From: Conchocele bisecta
Taxonomy: Eukaryota > Mollusca > Bivalvia > Lucinida > Thyasiridae
Assembly: GCA_029237695.1 (NCBI GenBank)
Contig: JAQRGA010000043.1
Coordinates: forward strand, 620,001 to 684,000
Reading direction: 5' to 3'
DNA: 64,000 bases
Part shown: positions 16,420-27,998 of the stretch, one piece after another
How the letters are laid out: each line of letters begins with the position of its first letter
How positions within the stretch are numbered: position 1 is the first letter of the stretch
The notes under the pieces: model-generated
Told to the model about the DNA's origin: nothing
What the model saw: only the letters and a program-made list of their open reading frames with translations
Database searches by the model: none
Made by a program: the position numbers and the translations under genes

Positions 16420-17244
16420 AGGTTATACATGAACGGGTCAGTGTTGGAAGGGAGCTAACTCCGTCATGGACCACACATGAACGGGACCGTGCCATGAAGA
16501 AGTAGGGTACGCCTTCATAGCACGGACATCATCATTGGCCATACTCGAAGGTATCATCGGAATATAATACTGGGGTTACTTCCAAGGTCATCGATATCTA
16601 GTTATACATGAACAGTCTCCGCGAAACTGCCAAACACTTTACAGGACATTCGGTCTGGCAAACTTTAATTTTTTACCAGGCCGGGAAAAAATTTACCAGA
16701 CCGAATTTGTTTTATAAAAAATAAAATTGTTTTTCTGTGATATTTAAGAGCTTTTTAGCTTTTTAAGTATATCATTCATATAAGGAAATCTAGATAGCAC
16801 CAGAAGGGCATACCAACGGAAGGTGATTTCATTGAAGCTTAGAACAGAAAGAATATTTTATTTTATTTTTTTTTACAGTCGGACATTCGGTCCGGCGACT
16901 TCCGGTTTACCGTCGGACCGGCAGCAAATTAACGGACATGTCCGACGGACCGACGACTTTCGCGGAGACTGCATGAACGTGTCATGGACCATACTTGAAT
17001 GAGTCAGTGCCATGAAGAAGTGGGATACTGCCTTCATGGCATGGACATCGTCATTGACCATAATCGAAGGCATCAGCGGAATAATGGGGGTTACTTCCAC
17101 TGCCATAGTTGGCACTAAATGATACTATTTTGAGTTGGTGGACCGTTAAGCACCAATCAATTCCACTGCCTCGGTATATCGCTATCGATGAACGGGTCAT
17201 TGGGAGATGGGAGCTATCTCATGGACGATACTTGAAGCGGTCAA

Positions 17245-17395
17245 CTTCTGTAGCCGATTTCATCAAAATTGCAAAGTATACTTATTTATTTTTTCCGAAA
17301 TGCATTATTTCATATAGAACTAACGACAGCATATATTTGATGATTAAAAGAATGCAGAATTATTATACTGAATGTATTACATTATGACAGCCATT
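17245..17395. mobile_element. Left half of a GTAGCCGATTTCATC MITE, cut at its centre by the L1-like LINE
   Basis: Runs from TGTAGCCGATTTCATCAAAA to ATTACATTATGACAGCCATT, then passes directly into the T-rich 3' tail of the LINE. Confidence 0.75.
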
Positions 17396-17759
17396 TTTTT
17401 AATTTTTTTTACTAAATGGTTTATTTTCCATTTGTAAATACATCATGTATCATGTACATATTGTATAACAAAACATAGTTGAAATCACATGACATGTTAC
17501 TAGAAAAGAGCATACATATTGTATTTAGAAAGTGAGCTTATTTAAGAAGAGTTTTTAAGAAGAGAGTTATAGGAAAGAGAGAAAAAAGATAAAGAGGTCT
17601 TCCTTCTGTTCTCGTAATTCGTAATACATGTGATGTATAACGTTTATGTCAATAATATAATAAAGTTGACATATAGTGTTAATAAGCATGTAGTTAACTT
17701 TGCTACGCTTGGTACATATTGATCGTCTTTTTATTTTATTAATATTTCTTTTGTGGCTG

Positions 17760-18610
17760 TTAAAAGTTGAAATTACCCCATTTTATTATATGTAGATCTA
17801 GCTTGTCTTTCATGGTGGCTATTTCTTTTTCAATATTGATTCGTCTTTTCAAATATTTCATGAACAAGTTAAATGACAATTCTTGTTTTTCATATTTACA
17901 TTTAATGAAGAAATACTTTGCAAGTATGATAATGAAATTAAATTGTTTAGCGATAAGGTTTGTTTGGTTTACACCAAATGAAATCGTATTAAAGTTCATT
18001 TCGTAAACCACACCTCTTTCATTTAGGAATGTTCTTAGTTTTGACCATACATGTTGTACGTTTGGGCATTCCCAGAATAAATGTTTTATATTTTCCACAT
18101 TCATGCTGCAAAAATCACATAAACTACTTGGTACCATGCCACAATTAAGTAATAATTTATTGGTGCCTATGATTCTCATTACATATTTATACTGACAATT
18201 CCGTAGTGTGGTATCTATTGTAAATTGCATACAAGTTGTGTATATATTTTTCCATTCGAAATTAAAATTGGGGAATTCATTCGTCCATTTCTGCTCTGAT
18301 TTTATTGATTCTATCTTTTTTTTGTTTGTTTGTATAGTGTATAGAAGTTTATTTGCTCCATTGCTTGTCTGTACTTTTTGTAAAATAGGTTTCAGAGTTT
18401 GTACGGTATTTATGTTTTCTGTTTTAATTTTTTCTTTCCATTGCAGATTAATATTATTTACTAAACCTTGGTATTTGATAAAATCATCTGCCCTTATATA
18501 TATTTCCGCAAAATCATTAAAACCGATAAATTTGTTTACTCTATAATCATATAACTGTTCTATAAATTTAATACCCCTTTCGTGCCAAGATTTGATGTAT
18601 ATTGTTTTGT
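17760..18610 (-). pseudogene. L1-like ORF2 C-terminal part with zinc-knuckle motif
   Basis: The clear frame 17760-18230 contains CDFCSMNVENIKHLFWECP, the Cys/His motif at the end of L1-type ORF2 proteins, and a lysine-rich end. Between 18230 and 18610 the same frame continues with tryptophan-rich text (KSWHERGIKFIEQLYDY). A frame break near 18610 separates it from the reverse transcriptase part. Confidence 0.75.
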
Positions 18611-18611
18611 T

Positions 18612-19840
18612 TTAATACTTTATGTTAGAATTATTCCATATAATTTCTTTTGATATACTTTCGTTTTTTTCTGAGAAATTGATGTTAGCCCATGATGCCA
18701 AAACATTGAATAGGAAAGTATTTTCTTTACATAAGTGTTTTATATCCTGTGGTTTTATATTGCATTCGAAAAGTAGTTTCCCACCAAATGGTTCAAGTTT
18801 CTGTGTGTATAGCAGTTTCCACTGGCCATGGTTTTTATCATCACATATTCTTTTTACCCATGATGCTTTTATCGCTTCTATAAATCTGTCTATATCGACC
18901 ATCTTTAAACCCCCGTGTTCATATGTTTGAATTATTGTGTTCCGCTTTATTTTATCGTGTTTTCCATCCCAGAGAAAATAAAACAATTTCATTTTAATTG
19001 TTTTAATTATGCTATCTGGTGGGTCAGGTAAGACTGTTAATGGATATATCAGTTTCGGAAGAGCAAATGTTTTGATCGCAGTAATTTTACCAAATAAACT
19101 TAGTTTTCTTTTTGTCCATGTCTCAAGACTTTTAACGAACTCTTTTATCTTCGGAGTAAGGTTTAGTTCGTGCATATTTTTATTATCATTTGAAAAAGTA
19201 ATGCCTAATGTCTTTGCGCTTGTTGATGTCCATATAAAATGCTTTGTAGGGCAAAAAATTAGTGTTGTATTTTTTAGGGAACCCACCCGAAGAACTGTAG
19301 ACTTTTTTGTATTTTGTTTGAGGCCCGAAATTTTACTGAATTCATCTATAAGGTATACTAATGTTTCGAATGATTTTTGTGTACCATCTAATATAAATGT
19401 AGCATCGTCAGCAAACATTGTCTTTTTAAGTTCTATGTTACTTATTTTTACCCCAGTTATAGCTTTTTCATTGTCTATTGCTTTTGATAATAATTCTATT
19501 GCAATTATGAATAGGTATGGTGATAATGGACAGCCTTGACGGACACCTCGGCTTATTGAGAACAAATCTGATAAGAAACCGTTATTTGTAACGCAACTTT
19601 TTGCATCTGAATAAAAAAGTTTAATCCAATTAATAATGTCGTTGCCGAAATTAAGATATTGCAGGACCTTTAGAAGGTATTCGTGTTCAACTGTATCAAA
19701 GGCTTTTTCAAAATCTGCAAAGAATAATAAACCCGGAGAATTACTTTCATTCAAAAGGTCTACAGATTCGCATAATGTTCTGATGTTTTCTCCAATGTAT
19801 CTCCCCTTAATGAATCCAGTTTGTGAATGATCTATTATTA
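18612..19840 (-). pseudogene. L1-like reverse transcriptase, main part
   Basis: Over 400 residues. RT motifs in order: SQTGFIKGRYIGENI, LLFFADFEKAFDTVEHEYL, ISRGVRQGCPLSPYLFIIAI, and the catalytic MFADDATFIL (YxDD-type, FADD), followed by thumb-like text GLKQNTKKSTV and a GGLKMVDIDRFIEAIKASW segment typical of L1/Tx1 ORF2. The N-terminal part of the domain is at 24130-24716, split off by the insertion. Confidence 0.88.
19827..19839. repeat. Target-site duplication, left copy (13 bp)
   Basis: ATGATCTATTATT, repeated exactly at 24130-24142. Fusing the two flanks restores the RT sequence context (LIIDHSQTG against SIIDH). Confidence 0.9.
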
Positions 19841-20299
19841 GTTTAAACATATTTTATTTGTATATTATTTACAAGTAATGCATCAATCATAGTAAATACA
19901 GAATTATACAAATGGGATTGGATTGAAAGCAAGCTTATATAAATCCTCTCCCTGACGTGTAACTTGGTATCACAGGCTGCAAGAACCAGGACATAACAAA
20001 CATAATTAATACTGCCATTAGCATAAAATTGAGATTTTATTCTTGCTTTATGCTCATAGTTTCTGCTTCCTGCGATACCCGGTAGATGTATTATAGATGA
20101 CAATATGTAAATATACATGCATTAAACAATTTTAACAAAAAAAGGAAAGACAACTATTTTAGTTCGTTATTATAAAACAAAAATAGAGAGAAAAAAACAA
20201 AATTCCACTGCGGCAGTTCGAGAAAACAAAATATGGTCGCACACCAAGCCACCCACGCCCACGTTAAGTCTTGGTTGTCGTGATGATGTATAAAAGCAG

Positions 20300-20526
20300 A
20301 CACATTGGAACCCCTCCAAACCGGACACCCTGGGATGTCCCCAGGGCGTCCGGCATAGGGAAGTTCCACTGTAAATCAGTCATATGATCACTCCTACACC
20401 TCTTTCATGCCTTGCAATCACGAACATACTGTACCATGAGAGATAGATAAAAATAAAAATAAAACCCACCAGAATTAACCACACAGCCATTTACAAGGTG
20501 TCCGGCTGACAGAGGTTCCACCGTAC
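20300..20526. mobile_element. MITE, family CAGTGGAACCTCTCTAAACCGGACACC (copy in LINE 3' UTR)
   Basis: Left ATTGGAACCCCTCCAAACCG with an immediate inverted block GACACCCTGGGATGTCCCCA / GGGCGTCC; right GGTGTCCGGCTGACAGAGGTTCCACC. Same plan as 34407-34614 and 41602-41815. Its right end lies 3 bases past the LINE stop codon. Confidence 0.7.
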
Positions 20527-20529
20527 CAT

Positions 20530-21286
20530 TTAAAAGCGACTTGTATTCTCTATGTACATTCTTACAGCTGTAAATATTGTTTCGTTAGTAGGATCGTCCA
20601 GTTGTATATTACCATAGAGTATAGTATGGTGGGTCGGTTGACAATAAGCTTGTATATCATCTATTAGTTGGTTTCTATGTAGTGCATATCTTGGACAGGA
20701 GAACAAGTAGTGAGTGGCATCTTCAACTTGACCACAGATACAATTTGGTGATTCAACAATATTTTTGCAATGAAGGTCATAGTTAAGAGCACTGCATTTT
20801 GTCCGGAGTCGTGTATGTATTACTTGCATATGCCGTTGACCACTGTAATAATAACTTGGAACCTTGTCTGTGATTTTTTTAATTTTGGTTTTAAAACAAC
20901 TAAGTGAAGGAGCATTCCGTGTGTTTTCTGACATAGAGTTCCAGTCTCGGACTGAAGAGGAAGAAATGAGTTATAAAAGAGAGTTTTTCTGGATCGTATG
21001 GTCTGTAGGTTGTCAGCATTTCTTAAATTGTAACGAGTAGTGTCTGTTTGAGCGGAAGGATATCTACAAGGTAATTAGGTGAAATGCCGTTTTTCATTTT
21101 GTAAAAAAGCGACAGTTTATGTGAATGTCGTCTATTTTCTAATGTTTCCCAGCAGATTTCAGCATATAATGAATCTATTGAAATTAGCCGAGTTGCACCT
21201 GTAGCTATACGGGCAGCTTCAATTTGGATTGTTTCCAAATCCATCTTTCTCATATTGAGTACAATTATCCCATACGATATCAGCAT
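20530..21286 (-). pseudogene. CR1-like LINE ORF2 C-terminal part
   Basis: Frame 20530-20934 has CICGQVEDATHYLFSCPRY, a Cys/His-type C-terminal motif. Frame 21023-21286 has IQIEAARIATGATRLISIDS and WETLENRRHSHKLSLFYKM, the usual segment following the RT thumb. The two are separated by at least one indel near 20950-21020. Confidence 0.75.
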
Positions 21287-22574
21287 ATTCTAACAGAGGT
21301 CTAATAAAGGAAAGGTAAATTATTTCGAGACATTTTCTATCAAGTAAGTAATTTAGTTTTCTCATAATGTATATTCTACGCCATGCTTTCCCTGTTATAT
21401 ATTCTATATGTTGATGCCATGTTCCTTCATTGTTAAAGTATATACCTAGGTGTTTGTGGCTCTCAACTTCTGAATCATTAACATTATTCATCAACATTGG
21501 GGAATGTGCTGGTCTGTTACGTTTCCGTGATATAAGTAGTGATTCTGTCTTCTTAGGGTTAAATGTTACAAGCCATTTATTAGACCAATTGGTAATAGTT
21601 TTAAGATCGGAATTAATGGTCCTAGTAGCAGTTTCGGGAGTGTCTACAATAAGGTATAAGCTGGTGTCATCAGCGAAGAGGCGTATATTGGAGCTTATGT
21701 CCATAACAATATCATTTATGTATAGGAGAAATAACAATGGTCCGAGGATAGAACCTTGTGGGACACCAGCTCCAATGTGGTTCCAGTTAGAGTAGACTCC
21801 TGGCAGCACAACCCTTTGTTTCCGATTACTAAGGTAGCTGGCGAACCAGTCATGAACGTTATTAGTAACACCTGCCGCTGTTAATTTCATAAGCAGACCG
21901 GTATGCCAGACACGGTCAAATGCTTTGCTGATATCACAAAATACAACCCGGACTTCTTTTCCATCATCTAATGCACGGCAGAATGCATTATAAAGGAAGG
22001 TCAGTTGGTTTACAGTTGAATCACCTGGTACAAATCCAGACTGTAAAGGTGTTAATATATTGTTGTCTTTGAAGTGATTGTACAAATATTAAAAAACTGC
22101 CCTTTCAAGAACTTTACTAATAGTATTGAGCAAGGATATGGGGCGATACTTCGAACTGAGAGAAGGATCACCAGCATTAAATATAGGACATACGTTGGCC
22201 TGTTTCCACTCGTCTGGAAAGTGTCCACATTGTATAGATTTATTAAAACGGTCCTTTAAAGGGACATCTAGTTCAGATTTTAATTCTTTAAGGATGCGAT
22301 TATTGACACCATCTGGGCCAGATGCTTTCCCTAGAGGTAAGTTAGATAATATATTATGTATATCTATTTCACTTAGAGTGATAGATTCAAGAGTATTGGT
22401 CACTGCATATGGTGTTAAAGTAGGTAGGTGTGAATGGGGGTCTGGTAAAACTGTTTGGTCACGGAAATAGTTATTTAAAATGTTAGCCTTTTCTGTACTA
22501 TCATCAATTATTGTTCCGTTATGTTGTAGTGGTGGAATTGTTTTATTTTCATTTTCATTGATAAAATGTTTCAA
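21219..22574 (-). pseudogene. CR1/Jockey-like reverse transcriptase, one break near 22087
   Basis: The upstream frame (22574-22089) has LPLGKASGPDGVNNRILKEL, FPDEWKQANVCPIFNAGDP and YRPISLLNTISKVLE. The downstream frame (22085-21219) has LQSGFVPGDSTVNQL, VVFCDISKAFDRVWHTGLL, GVPQGSILGPLLFLLYINDI, the catalytic LFADDTSLY, and HKHLGIYFNNEGTWHQHI. This is the full RT domain in order, with a single frame break between blocks. Confidence 0.9.
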
Positions 22575-22996
22575 TACGGACCACTAATCTTTTGAACAGA
22601 GTTGTCCTGACTTTAATGTATTACTTATCCCGTCATGATACTCTTTCTTGGATGCCCTTATCATTAAAATGACGTCATTCCGAAGTTTACGAAATTTTGA
22701 CCAGTGTGAGTTATTATTAGTTTGTTTTGCCTTATGATAGAGCCGTTTCCGTTTTCTAATCATCCTCTTTATGTTAGTTGTTACCTATCCAAGGCAAATC
22801 GGACTGTCTAATGATTATATCTTTATTAGGAATATAAATCTCGGCAAATGTAATAATTGTATTAATAATATTATGTGCATATTCATCAATATTTTGCGAT
22901 TTTAAGTCATCCCAGTTTATTCTGGAGATATCCCTGCGTAACATGTCATAATCACCGTTCTCATATTTCCATATTTTACGTTTAAATGGCTTGACC
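22575..22996 (-). pseudogene. LINE linker between endonuclease and RT, broken
   Basis: Short open segments in alternating frames (for example WDDLKSQNIDEYAHNIINT and IIIRQSDLPWIG), typical of the region between endonuclease and RT in CR1-like elements. No continuous ORF. Confidence 0.55.
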
Positions 22997-23600
22997 TTAG
23001 CTTGAGAATTTTAAAAGGCCGAAAATGGGACAATGAAACCGAGTCTCTTGCGGTAAAAATGGATCGCCTACTCCGCTCATAACTATAGAGTCTTTATTGG
23101 ATACGAATAGTAAGTCGATAATGGACTGCGAATGTTCAGTGAAGTGTGTTATGGATGATATACACTGCGTTAAAGCAAATTGTGTACAAATAGATGTTAC
23201 CTTTCTGTTCGATTGGGCGTTTAAGGTATTATAGTTAAAGTCGCCAACAATTATAATATCTCGGAAACCGGTATCAATGGCCATGTGAATTGAGTCCTCA
23301 ATGCTATTGTTATATATAACGTTAGCGCTTGGGGTCTATAAAAGACGCCAAATAAGAAATGCTTTTTGTTAGATACAATTTCAACCCAGATAGATTCAAT
23401 ATTAGCGAGTTCGAGATCGAGTCTACGTTTATGAAATAATGTGTTTCTAATATATATGACCACGCCACCATGCCTATCAGCGTGACGATCCTTCCTTTCG
23501 GGAGATTTAAAGTTGTTAAGAAGGATATTGTCAGTATTGTTGTCATCACCAAGCCACGTCTCTGTGATAGCTATTATGTCAAAGTCCTTAAACTCAGCCC
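22997..23600 (-). pseudogene. AP-type endonuclease fragments of the CR1-like LINE
   Basis: Pieces in order on the minus strand: IAITETWLGDD region near 23550, GGVVIYIRNTLFHKRR and IESIWVEIVSNKKHFLFGVFYRP (23463-23251), then IIIVGDFNYNTL with the catalytic GDFN motif and SIIDLLFVSN (23284-22997). At least two frame changes. Confidence 0.75.
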
Positions 23601-23670
23601 TTAATAAATCTATTTTTGGGTAAAAACTTTGAACGTTGCAGTGTACGAATGACAGATGGTGAGACAGATG

Positions 23671-24110
23671 TTATTGTGGAATTATGTTGGGACTCAACGA
23701 GAGTGCCGATGATTGAGAAGAAGTTGAACTGAATAAGTATTCAAATGAATTATCACTATCTATGGGACCTGGATTTGGATGAACATCACCAGAAAGAATA
23801 ATAATTAGCCATATTGTCCATACTATGGTAAATAATACTGAGCCGCAATTATTAACAAATCGAGAGTTAAGTTCGATAACTAAAGTGGGTACAATATATT
23901 TACAATACTGTACAGGTTTAGACATGTGTGCCAAGTTGGCATTGGTTCTAACAGACGAGAGTAAACTGTATGTAGATGTGGCATTCGAGATCAAGTATGA
24001 AAACAGAATAGCGTGGAGCGCTAGAGGGAATCTGCTTAGTACACGGTAGTTGCATCCGCCCAATACGGTCGAACGACGGGTGACTATGGTCACGTGACCG
24101 ACGAAATCAT
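23671..24110 (-). CDS. N-terminal region of the CR1-like LINE ORF with membrane-like leader and 2A-like motif
   Basis: The open frame continues without stop from the L1 host sequence into the LINE, making a chimeric ORF. The LINE's own start is perhaps the Met of MSKPVQYCKYIV. A hydrophobic segment (VLFTIVWTIWLIIIL) is followed directly by SGDVHPNPGP and a Ser-rich stretch. Hydrophobic leader plus NPGP at the N-terminus is known for several invertebrate non-LTR elements. Confidence 0.65.
23764..23790 (-). other. 2A-like (StopGo) motif GDVHPNPGP
   Basis: Codons for GDVHPNPGP. The NPGP core and preceding Asp-Val fit the 2A consensus D(V/I)ExNPGP, with His where Glu is usual. 2A peptides cause ribosome skipping between Gly and Pro. 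Whether the His variant works is not known to me. Confidence 0.6.
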
Positions 24111-24129
24111 AATGATAAATTATTGATCT

Positions 24130-24716
24130 ATGATCTATTATTGATGGTAATACTTTTTTCAGCCGGTTTGCAATAGCTTTTGTAGCAATTTTATAATCGA
24201 CATTAAGAAGGGATATCGGTCTCCAGTTTGTAAGAATGGATAAATCACTGTCTTTTTTTGGTATTAATGTTATTACTCCCTGTTTTTGTAATTCGCTCAA
24301 GTTTCCCTTCTCTAAAGAATAATTCATGGAATTTATAAAATACTCTTTGATATCATTCCAGAATAGTTTGTAAAATTCAACCGTAATACCATCTGAACCT
24401 GGACTTTTGTTATTTTTCATTTCCTTTATGCAATTCTTACATTCATATTCAGATAACATGCCTTCACAATTTTGTTTCTCTTCTTCCGATAGTATATGTT
24501 CATTATTATTTGGGAAAAAATCATGATTAGTTGCTTGCATGTCTTTTTTTGTATATAACTTTTTATAATATTCTTGCTGCTCATGTAGTATTTCGTTGTC
24601 ATGTGTAATAATATTGTTATTTATATTCAGTCTAGTTATAGTTTTATTTTCTGCCCGTTTCTTTTCGAGATTATAAAAGTATTTTGTATTATTTTCTCCA
24701 CCCTCTATCCATTTTC
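24130..24716 (-). pseudogene. L1-like ORF2, N-terminal RT part
   Basis: Reads EQQEYYKKLYTKKD, CIKEMKNNKSPGSDGITVEF, LQKQGVITLIPKKDSDL and NWRPISLLNVDYKIATKAI up to SIIDH at the insertion point. Continues the RT found at 18612-19840. The 5' end is cut at 24716 by the junction with the 1.2-kb repeat unit. Confidence 0.85.
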
Positions 24717-24966
24717 TAGCAAAGTATACTTTGAGGGAGTAATCATTTATTTTTCCCGAAATGCATTATTTCATATAGGACTAACGACTGCATATATTTG
24801 ATGATTGAAAGTATGCATAATTATTATGCTGAATTTATTACTTTATCACAGCCAAAATGGCTGTGATAATGTAATCAATTCAGAATAATAAAAATTAATA
24901 AATGTATCCTTAAATTGAAAATTTCTCCCTCAAAGTATACTTTGCAATGCAGGTGAAATAGGCTAC
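24717..24966. mobile_element. MITE, family GTAGCCGATTTCATC (left end missing)
   Basis: From CTAGCAAAGTATACTTTGAG through the TCACAGCCAAAATGGCTGTG centre to GTGAAATAGGCTAC. Confidence 0.75.
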
Positions 24967-25789
24967 AGGTTATACATGAACGGGTGAGTGGTGGAAGGGC
25001 GCTAACTCCGTCATGGACCACACTTGAACGGGACCGTGCCATGAAGAAGTAGGGCACCGCATAGCACGGACATCGTCATTGGCCATACTCGAAGGCATCA
25101 GCGGAATATAATACTGGTGTTAATTCCAAGGTTATCGATAGCTAGTTATACATGAACAATCTCCGCGAAACTGCCAAAACATTACAGGACATTCGGTCAA
25201 AAACCGGACAAAAATTTACCAGACCGATTTCTTTTTATAATAAATAAAATTGATTTTGTATGATACTTAAGAGCTTTTTAGCTTTTTAAGTATACCATTC
25301 ATATAAGAAAAGCTAGCTAGCACCGGAAGCGCATACCAACGGAAGGTGATTTCATTGAAGCTTAGAATAGAAAAGAAAAAAAAACAACATTTTTTTATAT
25401 AGTCGGACATTCGGTCCGGCAACTTCCAGTTTAACGTCGGACCGGCGGAAATTTTAACGGACATGTCCGACGGACCGACGACTTTCGCGGAGACTGCATG
25501 AACGTGTCAGCGGGAGATGGGAGCTAACTCCATCATGGACCATACTTGAATGGGTCGGTACCATGAAGAAGTGGGATACCGCCTTCCTGGCACGGACATC
25601 GTCATTGACCATAATCGAAGGCATCAGCGGAATAATCGGGGTTACTTCCACTGCCATCGTTGGCACTAAATGATACTATTTTGAGTTGGTGGACCATTAA
25701 GCACCATTCAATTACACTGCCTCGGTATATCGCTATCGATTAACGGGTCATTGGGAGATGGGAGCTATCTCATGGGCGATACTTGCATA

Positions 25790-26047
25790 TTTTGAGTATA
25801 AGTATACTTATTTATTTTTCCTGAAATGCATTATTTCATATAGAACTAACGACAGCATATATTTGATAGTTAAAAGTATGCAGAATTATTATACTGAATT
25901 TATTACATTATCACCGCCAACATGGCTGTGATAATGTAATAAATTCAGGATAATAAAAATTAATAAATATATCCTTAAATTGAAAATTTCTCCCTAAATA
26001 TACTTTGCTAGATAAGTATACTTTGCAATGTTGGTGAAATATGCTAC
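25790..26047. mobile_element. MITE, family GTAGCCGATTTCATC (degenerate left end)
   Basis: AAGTATACTTATTTATTTTT, centre ATCACCGCCAACATGGCTGT, right end GGTGAAATATGCTAC. Confidence 0.7.
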
Positions 26048-26595
26048 AGAAGGGCGCTAACTTGGTTTGAAGGAATTGCTGTTATATTTGAACGGGTGAG
26101 TGGAATAAAGGGGCCCTCCTTGTGTCCCCCTCATGTAGGATCATTGAAGGTATTATTGGAATGAGGGGTTACTTCCGCCGCCATCGATATCCGGTTATAG
26201 ACGAAGGAGTCAGTAGGAGAATGGGACTAACTCGCTATGTACACGCTCGTTGACCATACATGAATAGGTCAGTGGAAGAAGTGTGCTACCTCTTTGTAAC
26301 ATTTGAATGGGCTAACCACTTGTTCTTCTGATCCCTCAAAATATAATATTCCAAGTGGTAAGTAGCTCTTATTGACGTATATCGATTTCAGAGATTGTGG
26401 TGCAGGAGCAAATACTACCTACAAGTACATGTAGTATACTACCGATAGGACGAACTGACTTGAGGACGACTAGCATTGTGGTATTCAATTAACTGGGGAT
26501 TGTCCTGGGTATTCGCGCAGCCCACGGATAGTAAATACACTATCAGTTAGTCTGATGGTATGTAGGTGAATTAGAGACATTCGATTGTACATTAC

Positions 26596-26775
26596 ATTCG
26601 CGATTTCAGTTTCGAAGTCTATGGCTTCCATCATCTCATTGGCCGCATTTGCTGGATCGGCCCCAAACAGTTCGGCCACGGACTTTGCCAGCACGACGTA
26701 TGCGTCTCGCATTGGGGCGAGTCTTGGATTTAAATAGTACGTTCTCCCAGGTAGACCCAAATCTGGCTGATCCAG
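26596..26775 (-). CDS. M13 metallopeptidase, visible exon 6
   Basis: A 180-base exon (60 codons, phase 0 both sides) between GTTTCAG and GTAATG. It encodes LDQPDLGLPGRTYYLNP, AYVVLAKSVAELFGADP and MMEAIDFETEIAN. This is the neprilysin LDQPxLGLPxRxYYL segment and the following helix. It joins exon 5 (ends KRILY) and exon 7 (starts ISM). Confidence 0.88.
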
Positions 26776-27039
26776 CTGAAACAGACAATACAACATATTA
26801 TGACGATTTAACAGAGCTGCAAGTAAGCTGTTTATTTTCGGAAATACGCAATTGAAAATGTAAAATCTGACATAAAATTGGCAAGAATGAATACTAAACA
26901 GTAAACATAAGCAAGGAAATTTGCAAAAAAAGGTTAAATGTGCAATGCGTACTAAAAAGCAATTAAATCACTCGGCATGTGTCTTACTACGAGTATATAG
27001 TGTACTTTTGAAGCTTGTCTATAAAGCATGAAGCAAATA

Positions 27040-27470
27040 CAAGGTGTATGATCACGTGGTACTAACAACAACAACAAGTACTGAAACTTCCAGAATCCAT
27101 CCGATTCAAAGTACGTATTCTTTTATATTGTCCTTATTACGTGACGGATTTTGATGAAATATGGCGCATCAAACGCGTCTTGTTAAGCTGCATTTGGTGG
27201 TCTCTGTACTTTGGCCCAAACGTCTGTCGTCTTTGCGAATAATCGATTTCCGTGTCTACCGACACAGAAATCGATTCGTCGCAAAAACGACATAAGTATG
27301 TGCCGAACTCCCGGAACCACCAAATGCAGCTCATGAAGACGCGTTTGCTGCGTCAAATTTCATCAAAATCCGTTTCATATTCAGGAAAATATCAAATAAT
27401 ACTTACTTTGGAGTGGGCAAGATTTCAACACTTTCAGCCACTGTTGCTGTTCTTATAACCACGTGATAAT
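27040..27470. mobile_element. Palindromic MITE, family GATCACGTGGT / AACGCGTCTT (copy 1)
   Basis: Outer ends ATGATCACGTGGTACTAACA and TTCTTATAACCACGTGATAA. The inner 27141-27372 is a near-perfect inverted repeat (GGATTTTGATGAAATATGGC ... complement). Its centre pairs AATCGATTTCCGTGTC with GACACAGAAATCGATT. A related copy is at 29848-30170, and the outer arm recurs inverted at 31118-31198. Confidence 0.75.
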
Positions 27471-27998
27471 TCACCTTAAAATATGCAAAAGTCAGATTTT
27501 TTTGTTGACGCAATTAGTCTTGAAGAGAAATAGCATATTTACCCAGCATTATTTATCAACCATACATCGCTAACTGTGTGATATGCAGGACTTGCATAGT
27601 ATGCTATGTTGCCAATACATTTTGAACAATTCTACAGAAATACTCAATTGTAAAAATAATGGGCTACAATAATGTTTTTAAAATACGCAAATGAAATGCG
27701 GAAATACCCTAATTGGGGTCAAAGGTTATCCGTAAAGGTCCATGATGCTCAATGTGCAATTCTTGATGTATCAGTGATGTCTAGTGAAATATTTACAATA
27801 GCAAACACTAAAATGTCCTCCTTCATCTCGTCTCGGTTTCTTGCTTATATTGATTTTAAAAACACGATGCATTAGTATACGTATGATGTCGAAAGGTGAG
27901 AGGGCTGTATAAATAACATAGTTTATTATTATTACGTAATTGTATTCATCGTCGTTTCCGCAAATACAAAATTACATATTGTCACACATTATATATAT

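Larger units (their letters stand above)
15967..17395. repeat. Tandem 1.2-kb unit: partial copy 0 (15967-16168) and copy 1 (16169-17395)
   Basis: Text such as TACATGAACGGGTCAGTGGT, CGTGCCATGAAGAAGTAGGG and GGACATTCGGTCTGGCAAAC recurs in the same order at 24716-25920. Each unit contains one complete-right and one left half of the CAAAGTATACTTTGAGGGAG MITE. The junction CCATTTTCTAGCAAAG at 16163 is repeated at 24709, where an L1-like LINE has entered. So the two large copies were once adjacent. Confidence 0.75.
19840..24129 (-). mobile_element. CR1/Jockey-like LINE (about 4.3 kb) inserted in the L1-like LINE
   Basis: Bounded by the 13-bp direct duplication. On the minus strand: 5' region with a membrane-like leader and 2A-like motif, AP endonuclease fragments, reverse transcriptase and C-terminal region, then a 3' UTR of about 690 bp. 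The UTR contains a MITE (20300-20526) and the segment ACAAATGGGATTGGATTGAA, also present at 56420-57240. Several indels break the ORF. Clade assignment (CR1 versus another Jockey-superfamily clade) needs a tree. Confidence 0.85.
17396..24715 (-). mobile_element. L1-like LINE, 5'-truncated, interrupted by a CR1-like LINE
   Basis: On the minus strand the element enters at 24715 inside the ORF2 region before the reverse transcriptase (WIEGGENNTKYFYNLEKK) and ends near 17396 with an A-rich tail (TTTTTTT/AATTTTTTTT on plus). Removing the insertion at 19840-24129 leaves about 3.0 kb. The flanks share CCATTTT, a possible short target duplication. No endonuclease domain remains. Confidence 0.85.
24716..26047. 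repeat. Tandem 1.2-kb unit, copy 2
   Basis: Same order as 16169-17395: MITE right half, TACATGAACGGGTGAGTGGT, CGTGCCATGAAGAAGTAGGG, GACATTCGG..., CGACGACTTTCGCGGAGACTG, then a second MITE, here complete (25790-26047). It contains inner inverted text (GGACATTCGGTC / GACGGACCGACGACTTTCGC). Confidence 0.75.
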
